From Porites lobata (lineage: Eukaryota > Cnidaria > Anthozoa > Scleractinia > Poritidae), in NCBI GenBank assembly GCA_942486035.1, contig CALNXK010000095.1, forward strand, positions 1,349,501-1,413,500: 64,000 nucleotides of DNA, written 5' to 3'. A program made the position numbers and the translations under genes. This document shows, in pieces, positions 23,331 to 34,532 of the stretch. The notes beneath the pieces are model-generated. The model ran no database searches. It worked only from the letters and a program-made list of their open reading frames with translations, and was not told the DNA's origin. Position 1 is the first letter of the stretch, and every line of letters begins with the position of its first letter.

Positions 23331-24736
23331 GGCTCTAATGCTCGCTTGCTTTCGATTGCTCCCCTTCTCAAACGTCATAATTTCTTTCGGCCATACAATA
23401 AATCCTGTATTGAACAAGCGTAAGGTCAATATGGGATTTTAGCGTTTTCTTTCTTTTGCGCGAGTTCTGCATCCATAAAAGACGCATTAAAAACATGACC
23501 AATATCTAGCGAGACTTTGACCTCACACTTGGTCAAGAACGAGTGTGCCTTTACGCATACTTATTGTTCAATATGTGGAGGTTTATGTGGTCAGTTTGAT
23601 ATTATTTCCTAAAAATGTCTTGAGTTCTTACTTGTTTTCTGTTACCCGAGGCCCCACATACAGAGCGACAGATAGAAGTGCAAAATAAAAGACACCATCT
23701 TTATCCATGAAATGTAGCTAGTACACTACAGTGCAAAGGTTCATTGTTATTCTTCCTTCTTGCACCTTAAAACCCGATGAACACAGTATTTGCATATGCG
23801 CAATGTTTGCGCACAAACAGTTCCATTTAACCAGAAATGTCGCTGCTATCTCATCTGTGTACCAGTCCATGAAAAGTTCTAAAAGTCCGTTTTTTTTAAT
23901 CAAAATCTTATTCGAAGCTAAATTTGAGGACAAGAAAATTCGTGTCTAAATCTTTAAAACTAAGCCCGGCAGCCACCACACTTCCACAGTATGAAACGTG
24001 CAATCAGATTTCCGCATGAAATTACTTAGTACACAGAACGGAAACTCGGTTCACCTACAGATTTTCTCTCTGGTTTTAAGAGAGAATTGCTAGGTTCAGT
24101 TGGCGCGTGTGGCTGGTTCAAGATTAGGGTGGTTTAAGATTAGGCATAACGGATCGGAACAGATTCGAATGTAAAAATTAAATGAATGGTTTAAATTATC
24201 CTCTTTACAAAAGGGAGTACCGAGAACAACTTTGAGGCTTATTATACAACCACGTTAACTGGATGAATTATCATCTTACGTGTTTCTTTTAGGCGTCAAA
24301 TGTCAAAGAAATTTGTCATAAAAATAAGAAAGAAACATTATTAGTTTTGTAAGTATATTGAATTAAAAACAATGGAGATTAAGTATTTGACGTTTTCTGT
24401 TATAATAAGTTCCTCCCCACTATATGAATACAAACATCTAGCAGACAAATTGGTGGGATTGTTTCATGAAAAAAAAAAACTTCAAAACCCATGCTTGAAC
24501 TGCTATGAAGAACCGAGAAACTAATAGCAGAGTAGAGATAAGTATGAGGCTATAAGTTCAAACTGATACCAGATAGCTTTTCGTGCCGATACGAAAGCTA
24601 TCCGGTACCAAGTATGAATACTGAACTATCCGATATGTGACGCTCCATTTTAGAGATCGGCGCGGCTCAGCTTTTCTCCGTTACAGAAAAAGCGCGTCTC
24701 AATCACCATTTTTTGTGCCGTGTGAACAGAAGCTCT
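23331..24736 (+). repeat. Segmental unit U2 (truncated at block B)
   Basis: U2 repeats the first half of U1 up to the 'tatccggtacc' segment and is cut off exactly where block B begins with the SINE at 24737. Confidence 0.75.
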
Positions 24737-24996
24737 ATCTCTTCTCGAACAATAGTGTTGGTTCTTGTACGTTCCCTTCGATTTGACTAACGAAGAAGGA
24801 TGAAAGAGACAACGGCTTAACGTCACCGCCCAAAGACGCGATCATCTGAACTGAGACGAGGTCTTGAATCACAGCCAGCATCATATCACCAGTTTTTTAA
24901 AGACCTTGGTTGTTAATTACTTCGGCCGGGGTTTGAACCCACCACCTAACGCTCGGCAGACCGGTGCTCTCTCAACTGAGCTAACCGGGCGGCAGT
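24737..24996 (-). mobile_element. tRNA-derived SINE, copy in block B
   Basis: Same head and body as the SINE at 14927-15192, with a few differences and one short deletion. It marks the left edge of block B. Confidence 0.8.
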
Positions 24997-25419
24997 TTGA
25001 GGTTTGAGATAAATCCTTGTACTGCCTGTTAGGAATGCAGTGAATGGGTGCTCAGCCTCCGCAATAAGAAGGCCTGTGGCATATTTGCGAGCACTGAATC
25101 AGGTCACAAGAAGGATACACATTTTCTTGATTCACAAGGAAATGTTTGATAAACTGAACTTAACCGATAATGGAAATCGGTTTGTTTTAGCATAAAATGA
25201 TAGAGAAAATCGTTTTGGAAAACTACAATCGCTATGTAAAATACAGACCAATAGTCAAATTTAGGCTACGCTCACACAGCACAGCACAAATTTTCGACCG
25301 ATTGAAAGTTCGTACATTTAGGTGTTCACATGGAACCACGCTAACCGTACGAAAATTTAGGTTATCTTCACACTATACCGGGTTGTTTTTCGTGCGACAC
25401 AAGCTGTCCTGTATATAGA
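24997..25419. other. Block B left part, matches 15193-15600
   Basis: Collinear with block A (ccttgtactgcctgttaggaatgc; aggtgttcacatggaaccacgc). The match ends at the palindromic MITE. No exon was seen. Confidence 0.5.
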
Positions 25420-25564
25420 GAATATTACACGGTGGCGAGAAGATATTAATTTTATGTTCGAGTGGCAAGAACAATATCTCACGAGTGAGCGCAGCTCACT
25501 CGTGAGATATTGTTCTTGCCACGAGAACATAAAATTCATATCTTCGAGCTAACGTGTAATATTC
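25420..25564. mobile_element. Palindromic hairpin MITE
   Basis: Near-perfect inverted arms (gaatattacacg ... cgtgtaatattc) enclose aacaatatctcacgagtgagc and its inverse, with almost no loop. It is absent from block A, so it is probably a later insertion. Confidence 0.85.
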
Positions 25565-26596
25565 TTTTTATTATATAAACATACTGTTGACGGCGTTTCT
25601 GATGATTTTCCGAAGATTTCCGACCACCTTCCGAAGATTTCCGAAGATTTTTCAAATTGTCCCGAAGACCAGACGAACGTCCCCAAAACATTTTCCGAGA
25701 ATTTCCGAAAATTTCCGAAGATGTCCGAAGATTGCCGAAGATTGCCGAGCACTTTCGAGGAAGACCCGAAGATGTTTCGATGATACACCAACGAATTTAA
25801 GTACAATTTAAGAGACAAACCTGATGTCAGTGAAATTATCGATATCTTCACATGTAAAAATATCGTTTTTTTACGTGTGTTCAGATGCCACATTTCTCGG
25901 TGGTAGAAATCCTTGTAAAACACTGCAGTATTTTTAATGCCAAAATCCTTCCATATCTTTATTGCAGCTTTCGCAGACGTTACAAGTTTAGAACCTGGTG
26001 GACGATCGTTTACAGAATCATCATCATAGTTTAGGACTCTTCCCAGGATTTTCATGGTGTCCGTCCTATAGGCCAGCGGATGAACTTGGTGCGCATGCAA
26101 TATAAGGTCAAAGTCGCAACACGGAACCAAAAACGTATTCAGATTTTGTTGTTTGAGCCTCAAATGATGTTTATATCGTATAAGTGCATCTCTAAGAAAC
26201 GTTTCGTCCCCATAATGTGGTAAGGAAACCTTATAATTAATGACCCTCTGACGACTGCATGCAGCCACTATATCATATTGGATTCTTGACACATGAGGCA
26301 TCTCGTTACCAACAGGGGCTGTCAGGTCAACTTCGAAAGGCTCATTGCCGTACAGTTGGTGCCATAAGAGCTTAGCCCTTTGAAGTCCAGCCTCGCGCTC
26401 TCCTCCAACAATGGTTTTATGGTCCACCAAGGTTGAAACAATCACGTTGCAATCCCTTCCATAAGCGAGAGGTGAAAGCATATGAACGTGCCAAACCCAA
26501 GCAATGTCGAGGGGAGCAACAAATGGTACATTTGGGGACTGGGCGAGAAGAGGAAGCCAGAAGACTTCATATCTAAACCCAAAATGAAAATAGCCC
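25549..26596 (-). pseudogene. GRDP-like (glycine-rich-domain / DUF1399) gene fragment
   Basis: One large exon starts at 26596 after the acceptor ttttttacag. The family core is clear from there to about 25940: FWLPLLAQSPNVPFVAPLDI, then AWVWHVHMLSPLAY, YDIVAACSRQ, VSLPHYGDETFLRDALIRY, a second histidine motif LILHAHQVHPLAY, and SVNDRPPGSKL. These match the paired W-H-x-H repeats of GRDP1/GRDP2-type proteins. In this copy the second motif has Leu-His-Ala-His instead of the usual Trp-His-x-His. After IKIWKDFG the frame runs through an inverted-repeat segment (25840-25900) and a minisatellite to a stop at 25549, which does not look like the family. No 5' exon was found. It was probably inserted or transduced into block B, since block A has nothing similar. 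Confidence 0.7.
25590..25780. repeat. Degenerate 12-bp minisatellite (ttccgaagattt)
   Basis: About fifteen imperfect copies of tttccgaagatt-type words. They lie at the 3' end of the GRDP-like frame, so the translated Ser/Phe-rich tail there is an artefact. Confidence 0.8.
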
Positions 26597-26599
26597 CTG

Positions 26600-27573
26600 T
26601 AAAAAACTACTTGAAAGAAATAACCCCATCAAGGCACATGGCAAAAGAAAGGGTGGTGCAAACGTTTGTAGCTAGATTAACGGAAACTTCTATATTACGG
26701 ACAGTTAACGGATAGTAGTGGCAAAATTTTCCAGGATTCCCTTACATGGGGTGATTTGTGTGAACGCCAAAATCGCGAGATCGGTCAAAGTTTTGACCGG
26801 TACGGTCGAGCGTGAGTTGACTGGCAAGGTGTGAACACCACAACTGTCTGACTTTGTGTTCGAAAAAGGCATGGTTGCATGCATGTGTGGTGACTCCGCT
26901 AGCGCCTTGTGCATGGGCAGATTGTAATTACCACTGAAAACAGTTACCGAGTTATTCAAGCGGTTGTTTCAAAGCGAAGCTGAGTGCGAAGCTATTGATA
27001 TGAAAAAGAGTCTTTTAGTTTATTCAAATGCAAATAAAACTCTAGCCTGGGACCAGGCTCCGCTGTGGGGGAAAAAGCGAAAAAAAAAAAAATCGGCGAG
27101 AGATAGCCTGGGGAGGCGAAATGCCACACAAAATTCTTCTGCCTCATTAAAGAGATGCTTTTTATTCGCAAGCTTAAGCCATGACTGATTGTGCAAACTG
27201 ACTCTGTTCGTGCTAAAGTGTTTCAGTAAAGAATTTCCTTTTGTTTAGCATAAAAACTCTTTTTTCTCGTAATTTGTTACTTAGATACAGTCTTGGTAAC
27301 GGCGCCGGCGTTACGATGACGTCGAAACGTCGAGTTTTTACGCTTTTATTTACTGGTTTTGAAGTTTGATGTCTAGTTTTAAATAGTGGCTTATACCTGA
27401 AAACTAGTTTCTTATTAACTAAGATCTAGACTACTGAGCACTCTAAATATAGTCTTGTCTATCTTATTGGTTTACAGACAAAACATGCTACAAGCTGAGA
27501 CGCTTTGAACGCTTTTTTCAGTTTTCTCCTGCTTTATACAGACACCAAATTACAATGATTGCACAGAAAAGAA
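26600..27573. other. Block B, matches 16200-16990
   Basis: Sequence from about 26750 is collinear with block A (gtcaaggtgtgaacacca type words; gcctggggaggcgaaatgcc; atgacgtcgaaacgtcgag). It is the 3' flank of the DNRLRE gene. No further exon was recognised. Confidence 0.5.
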
Positions 27574-28927
27574 TTACATCAAAGCTGAAACTATACTACG
27601 AAAGGACCAGCCATACCCAATAATGAGTATCATCACCATCACCATCACCATTTTTGTGTACTCAGCAGGGTTGTTGGCTGCGTTATGACTGCAGTGCGAG
27701 CTGACATTTAACACTGTTTGGTGCTCCGAAGTAGTGTTGGCGCATAATCCGTCTGGAATACCTATAAAAAAGCTTAACGGTGAGGCATTAATTGGTGGGT
27801 ATGAACGAAACAAGGTACATAAGGACTGGAGATAATTCAAATTCAAAGTAGACTAAGCAATGTCCATGTATACTGATCATGAGTGCACTTAATCTAGAGG
27901 TTACTACCCATCAATCCATCCACGAATTGCAAAGCCGTATGCTTTTAATTTATCATAGTCATCTATGTGCCAAAGGAAATTTGGTCCCTGAAATAAAAAG
28001 TAAATACCTTCATATATCTGCCTATCTTTGACAGCACGTATAAGAATTTGGACCGTTAACTAGTAAATAGGAGGTTGAAGTTACCGGGGAGAAGTACTTC
28101 TGTCGTTTCAATCGGTGTTTATTCCTTCCTGCAGCGCCATCTGGGTCCATCACTTTCAGAGCCAATCGAACAGTTTCTCTATCGACAGGAAAAAAAGGTT
28201 TAAGTAACAAAATAAATGAAACACAAAGATAAGAGTGAAACTAAAAGACCCGCAAAAAGCAGGGTACACTCATCATAAAAGCATCACTAGCTTAATAGGA
28301 GCTAGCTGGAGCTATTTACCCTCACCTGTCTACAACAAAGTGATGATCATTTCTTAGCCTCTGATGCATCACTATAGCCGGTACCCAATGCAGTTCGCAG
28401 ACCCTGTTAACTCACTCTGATGATAATGATGGAAGAAACAAATTACTGCGAACATTCTTTTTTGTTAGTCTTGTCACCACACGGAAAATTTGTGGCAAAT
28501 ATAATTTTACAGTGACTGTGTTGTTATACCTACAAACAGAATGCACAGATTACGAAGAAAGAATCGTGCCATATATTAACTGTATCTTAAATCAGATCTC
28601 GTAACCATTCAATGCGCGATACCCAAAGCTACTCCCGGACTTGTAAATATGCCTTCGCCTTATGTGACGCATACTAACAGGAGGAGAAGATTATATCGTA
28701 GAGTTTAATATTACTAGAAAATCCCGTCCATGTACCTCGGTAACAACTGTCACTAGTGCAATGGTGGAGTTCTGCGTACGGTTACCTGAAATAAATCCCA
28801 TGAGCAAAGGCTAGGAAAGCCCATATTTCGGAATAACTGAAGCCTAAATCGAAGTAGTGTTTGAGAAGTTCTTCATCTTTCAAAATGAAAAGGAAAATTT
28901 AACTTGTATCTCTAATGACAAGTTTCA

Positions 28928-28998
<71 letters not shown>

Positions 28999-31776
28999 GC
29001 CGTCGTCATCATTATTGTGATCATGATCGTCATAATCTTTTTGGATTGGTATTTGAAGTCTTCAAAGTGCTTGCGTCTCGTGAAGTCATTTTACAAAAAC
29101 CAAGGCCATGCGAGCTTGCACACAGACTAATGCTGTAGAGACTTGACAAGAAACTCAAGTCAGCATATGAAACGTGGCTCAAAAATAATAAGAAAAATGA
29201 TATTAAATGATGATAAAAATAAAGTTAAATAATAACACACTAACTGAATAAAAATAACGGTCATCATCATCACGAATAATACTGAGCACTTCTCTTGAAG
29301 CAAAATATAGCACATAACAAGAAGGAAAGAAATATATTTTTGATAACAACATCTTAGTTCGGCAGTTCCGGTGGAGTAGAGGGGAAAGGGCAGACCGGCT
29401 GAAAAACAAAAATCAGATTGACGCAAAATTAGAACAGTTAAAAAGGATACAAGATTGCCTAATATGATCCTGTATAGGTGCTATATACCTCGGAAGAACA
29501 CTTCCAGATAAAGATACAGACTCTATCAGTAGAAGCAGGATCAACAGCAGGTTCGATGACACAAATGTCATGATTCATTAGCCCTTTCAACGCAAAACGT
29601 AGAAATCAGGTAATTAAATATTACTCTATCACATGTACTACAATACACATTATTATATGCAAAACTCTCAAATAAAGCGTAATGAAATAGCTTACCCATC
29701 CATTCGAAGAGGATAACCTGACCGTTCAGAAGGTAACCACGTGTCTACACGAAAAAGTCCGAGTTATAAATTTTGAAATGCACAACTCGGATTTTGAATT
29801 TTGACCTTGAACCTTTGCAGTGAAAATCTGACCTGACTCGGATTTTTGCGGTAAAAATTCGAGTTGCAAATTTAGAAATGCGCACAACTCGGATTTTTGC
29901 GGTAAAAATTCGAGTTGCAAATTTAGAAATGCGCACAACTCGGATTTTTGCGGTAAAAATTCGAGTTACAAATTTAGAAATGCACACAACTCGGATTTTT
30001 GCGGTAAAAATTCGAGTTGCAAATTTTGAAATGCACACAACTCGAATTTCTGGAGTTAAAATTCGAGTTGCAAATTTTGAAACGGACACAACTCGGATTT
30101 CTGCGGTTAAAATTCGAGTTGCAGATTTAGAAATGCACACAACTCGAATTTCTGCGGTTAAAATTCGAGTTGCAATTTTGAAATACACACAACTCGGATT
30201 TTTGCGGTAAAAATTCGAGTTGCAAATTTTGAAACGCACACAACTCGAATTTCTGCGGGTAAAATTCGAGTTGCAAATTTTGAAATACACACAACTCGGA
30301 TTTTTTTCGGTAAAAATTCGAGTTGCAAATTTTGAAACGCACACAACTCGGATTTTTGCGGTAAAAATTCGAGTTGCAAATTTTGAAATCGAACAACTTG
30401 GATTTTTGCACTAAAAATTCGAATTGCAAGTGTAACTCACTCGAGTTGGCAGTCGTATAAGGTTGCTGTGGTGGTGGAGTATAGGAACGATTTCCATCAC
30501 TATCACTCGAGTTGGCAGTAGTATAAGTCTGCTGTGGTGGTGGAGTATAGGAACGATTTCCATCACTATCACTCGAGTTGGCAGTAGTATAAGTCTGCTG
30601 TGGTGGTGGAGTATAGGAACGATTTCCATCACTATCACTCGAGTTGGCAGTAGTATAAGTCTGCTGTGGTGGTGGAGTATAGGAACGATTTCCATCACTA
30701 TCACTCGAGTTGGCAGTAGTATAAGTCTGCTGTGGTGGTGGAGTATAGGAACGATTTCCATCACTATCACTCGAGTTGGCAGTAGTATAAGTCTGCTGTG
30801 GTGGTGGAGTATAGGAACTATTTCTATCACTATCACTCGAGTTGGCAGTTGTATAAGGCTGCTGTGGTGGTGGAGTATAGGAACTATTTCTATCACTATC
30901 ACTCGAGTTGGCAGTTGTATAAGGCTGCGGTGGTGGTGGAGTATAGGAACTATTTCTATCACTATCACTCGAGTTGGCAGTAGTATAAGGCTGCGGTGGT
31001 GGTGGAGTATAGGAACGATTTCTATCACTATCACTCGAGTTGGCAGTAGTATAAGGTTGCTGTGACGGAGTATATGGCCCAACCTCATCACTGCAGTGCA
31101 CCAAAACATACGCATGCTTTGAAGAATCAGAATTGCCGTTGCTGGCGAAGCGATTACTCCTGCCAAGAACCAACTCGTTCGTTGCGCGTATCAGCAAGCC
31201 GTTATTAGGTACTCCGCTACTCCAGTCTGTCACTGCATCCGTGACGTCAAATTCTACGAATCCTGAGGGTCGGTAGGGAAACATAGTGACAGTTCCTTGC
31301 TGGGGAGTTGCCTCAGCGTCGGTGCCGTCGAGGGCTAACCATGGGGAAGACCACGGGATGCCACGTAGGCGCATGGTACTGGTTGCTTGAGATTCGTCCC
31401 ATGGTTTTTTAACCAGGTGCACTTGCAAATAACGCGGAATGAAAGGAACCCTTTTTGCTGACATGAAACTTGGTTTGTGGGAATATATATAGTACAGGTA
31501 CATTTTGGCTGAAGTTACATTTTTGGACGGACATGAACTGGGAAGATCTTCAAACTGGACCAGTGAGCGCTTGTTAGGATACTCCGGGATTTTGGACACT
31601 ATGATATATTCGTAATTGTTGTAGTTTCGGTTTCCACTCTCTAGCCAGACATCTTGAGTTACGCTTAGCTTGTATACTGTACCGGCGCCTGTGTCAAATG
31701 TATTCACACCACGCACAGGAGCAGCTGCTAACACCACCATCAACAAAGCCATTACTACACTTACTGATTGTTCCAT
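27574..31776 (-). CDS. DNRLRE-domain secreted protein, copy B (long form with repeat stalk)
   Basis: Exon 1 (31776-30441) encodes a signal peptide (MEQSVSVVMALLMVVLAA), the DNRLRE domain (over 90% identical by eye to copy A) and ten copies of a 22-residue repeat of the form SYTPPPQQTYTTANSSDSD. It ends inside the last repeat at a gtgagtt donor. The terminal exon (27761-27574) follows a ttttatag acceptor. The split codon (A + GT, Ser) joins in frame, giving about 507 residues ending in NNPAEYTKMVMVMVMILIIG, a probable GPI signal. The stalk is rich in Thr, Ser and Pro and carries N-x-S sequons, as expected of a glycosylated spacer. If the donor is ignored, the frame reads on into a minisatellite, which is not credible. 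The 2.7-kb intron also holds an integrase fragment and two other candidate exons. Confidence 0.82.
27904..28178 (-). pseudogene. Integrase-core (DDE, rve-type) gene fragment, two exons
   Basis: Exon a (28178-28085) encodes ETVRLALKVMDPDGAAGRNK and ends CCG|gtaact. Exon b (27987-27904) follows ttatttcag and encodes GPNFLWHIDDYDKLKAYGFA then a stop after WIDG. The exons join in phase. The WHIDDYDKL motif carries the first catalytic Asp of the integrase core found in cnidarian and vertebrate 'integrase core domain' proteins. The second Asp, the Glu and the zinc-binding region are absent. It lies in the intron of DNRLRE copy B on the same strand, so it is a truncated remnant, not a working gene. 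Confidence 0.75.
28931..28996. repeat. (AAT)n microsatellite
   Basis: About 22 near-perfect aat units in the intron of DNRLRE copy B. Both flanking open frames are artefacts of this repeat (poly-Asn and poly-Ile). Confidence 0.95.
29354..29583 (-). CDS. Candidate alternative 3' exons of DNRLRE copy B
   Basis: A segment 29583-29489 (acceptor gttgaaag, donor gag|gtatat) would continue from the phase-1 donor at 30441 and encodes NHDICVIEPAVDPASTD and RVCIFIWKCSSE. A second segment, 29398-29354 (acceptor gtttttcag), then adds PVCPFPSTPPELPN and a stop. Phases fit throughout. If real, this gives a soluble isoform that lacks the GPI signal. The protein-like composition supports it, but nothing else does. 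Confidence 0.3.
29750..30430. repeat. 60-bp intronic minisatellite
   Basis: About eleven tandem copies of a unit with acaactcggatttttgcgg and taaaaattcgagttgcaaat. It starts next to the donor of DNRLRE copy B. Long frames on both strands here (up to 199 codons) are repeat artefacts. Confidence 0.9.
30441..31070 (-). repeat. 66-bp coding minisatellite in DNRLRE copy B
   Basis: Ten in-frame units encode the Thr/Pro/Ser-rich stalk. Five central units are identical in protein sequence, which indicates recent expansion or homogenisation. The unit length is a multiple of three on all copies. Confidence 0.95.
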
Positions 31777-32744
31777 GGCCTAAAAAAAAAGCAATGCAAT
31801 TTAATGCCTTTTTTACTTTACTTCACTCGGGAGGCTTCTTCCAAGTGATTAGAAAGTGGAAAGATATGTGAGTAATAGTTATTGCTTATGTGGAAAATTA
31901 ACGCAACCTTTCTGTCATCTCTCTTGAATAGTTAGCAATTATTGAATGAGGCTGACTATGATCGAGGAGAATGTCCGTTGTCAACCGAGCATCAACCGAG
32001 CGAAGGCCGAGGTGGATAACTGCCTCCGAGATCAGCATAATTCTTCAGACTGGTGCGAGTCTGTGCGAGTGCTTGTGCAGTTGACTCATGGGACGTGTGT
32101 GGAAGAGCTCTCCGATTTAAGGTTATTGTAACTTCTATTAACTGTTAATTATTGTCACAGTGACTTCTTTTAACTAGATTAGCAATTGCTATTTTGCGGG
32201 CCAGTCGATTGTAAAACCTTTTTTAATAAATAAAGCTGAAGTTCAAATCTCTTGTTAAAACAAGCTTTCCCCCTCGTAGACTTTCTTCAACACTTTGGCC
32301 TATTTCTCGGTACGGTTTCAGGATATAAATATATATTTTTGGTACAGATAATCCCTAAAAAGCAAAAACGTCCATCGAGCAATATTTTGAGTAACCTTGC
32401 ATTTTTTCGCTCAGTTTAAGACGAAATTCAACTATGTTGTCTTTGGATAGCCGTGAACGCCATTTTTTAGTTCGATAGTCTATTACTCAAGCAGCCTCGT
32501 TTCCGGGCAAAGATACCATGGATCGACCTCGTTTCCAGGCAAATGTATCGTCGAATCGATGGTATATTGCAGTTCCAAATTTGGTCAACGCCGATTGCTT
32601 TTGAAGAATTAACCGGGGGCTTAATTTGAGCCAATTAGAGACGGCGAAATATTTTAAATTAATAATTATAATAATATTTATAACATGGCTGGCTCCATGC
32701 ATGAGCAGGCAAGATAAAATGAGTCTTGTGTTCTAATTGGCGAA
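31777..32744. other. Block B right part with LINE remnant
   Basis: Positions 31777-31904 match the 5' flank of copy A (17902-18020). At about 31905 the sequence jumps to that corresponding to 19914 onward, omitting the (ATT)n tail and about 1.9 kb of LINE. From there it is collinear with 19914-20800. The short piece 31905-32000 is therefore LINE coding remnant. Confidence 0.6.
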
Positions 32745-34532
32745 GAAGTTGAGGCTTTAATGCCCGCTTTCAATTGCTCACCTTGTTCTCAAACGTCATA
32801 ATTTATTTGGGCCGTGTAATAAATCCTTTATTGAACAATTGTAAGTCAATATGAAATATTGGCTTTCTCTTTCTTTTGTGCCACTTCCTCTCCATCCACT
32901 AAAAACGCATAAAAACATGACCAATATCTAGCCAGATATTGACTTCACACTTGGCCAATAACGCGTGTACTTTTACGCATGCTGATTGTTCAGTATGCGG
33001 AGGTTTTTTACGGTCAGTTTGATATTATTTCCTAAGAATGTGTTGATTCTTACTCGTTATCTGCTACCCGAGGCCCTACATACAGAGCGACAGACAGTGT
33101 TCTGATGCTACCTAAGCGAAGAAGTTGAGGCTGTAATGCCCACTTGCTTTCGATTGCTCACCTTGTTCTCAAACGCCATAATTTCTTGCGGCCATATAAT
33201 AAATCCGTTATTGAACAAGCGTACGGTCAATATTGGATTTTAGCTTTTTCTGTCTTTTGCGCGACTTCTCTATCCATAAAAAACGCATAAAAAACGTGAC
33301 CAATATCTAGCCAAACTTTGAATTCACACTTGGTCAATAACGCGGGTACTTTTACATGCTGATTGTTTAGTATGCGGCGGTTTATACGGTCAGTCTGATA
33401 TTATTTCCCAAAAATGTGTCCACAAAACGGAAACTCGGTTCACCTACAGATTTTTTTAATCGATGTTTCCGGTTTTAAGACCGAGATAGCTAGGTTTAGT
33501 TTGCGTGTTTGGCTAGTTTAAAAGTAGGCATAAGAGTTAGTAACGGATTCGAATGAAAAAATTGAATCAATGGTTTAAATTATCCTCTTAATTAACTTTA
33601 AAAAATGGAGTACCCTATAACGTATGAAATCAATTGATGCTTATTATACAACCACATTAATTGGATGAATTATCATCTTACGTGTTTCTTTTAGGCGTCA
33701 AATATCACAGAAATTTGTCTAAAAAAGAAGAAATTTAACATAATTAGTCATGTAAGTATCTTAAATTAAAAACAATGGATATAGTATTTGACTTTCTCCC
33801 TTATAAAAAGTTCTTTCCGACCATATGAATAAAAACATCTAGAAGACAAATTGGTGGGATTGTTTTACGAAAAAAAGACTTTAAAACCCATGCTTGAACT
33901 GCTATAAAGGACTGAGAAACTAGTAGCACAGTAGAGATTAAATACGAGGCTATAAGTTCACACTATATAACCAAGTAGTTTTTAGTGCCGACACGAAAGG
34001 TATCCGATATCAAGTATGAACACTAACCTATCCGATATGTGACGCTCCACGTTAGAGATTGGCTTAGCGCAGCTTTTCTCCGTTGCAGAAAAAACGCGTC
34101 ACAATCAACGTTTTTGTGCCGTGTGAACAGAAATCCCGCTGGTATAGATTTCGTGCCCTCGCAAAAGCTATTCGATATAGTGCGAACAGAGACTGAATTT
34201 TGGCGCGAAATTTCAGCGTTAATTTGTAATTTCATATGTGAAATTACAAAATTGCCATGGCAACCCTTCTGTACGTCTCAGTCTCAAGATGGCGACAAAG
34301 TTTTAAAATGCCGTGAATGAAGTTGTCAGGGCACAAAAGGACGCTTTAGAAAACCTGAACACACAAGAGAACATCAAGGAGGATTCTAACAGGTATTTGT
34401 CTGAAAAATTCTGAACTTTATAAGCCAAATTTAAGGTCTAAACATCTGAGAGAGTGAAGTTCTTGATCGATACGATCCAGGATAATCATGTCAAAAATCC
34501 AAGATTGCTAACGTAATTCGTCATCCATGATA

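Noticed and set aside
28857..29138. Plus frame with a long Asn run
   Set aside because: The run is the (AAT)n microsatellite and the flanks have no coding or splice support.
29745..30344. 199-codon minus frame and 110-codon plus frame
   Set aside because: Both are read-through of the 60-bp intronic minisatellite, open only because the unit is a multiple of three without stops.
30463..31065. 200-codon plus-strand frame opposite the DNRLRE stalk (repeats of LLWWWSIGTISITITRVG)
   Set aside because: It is the complement of the 66-bp coding minisatellite. The minus frame has the signal peptide, domain and splice sites.
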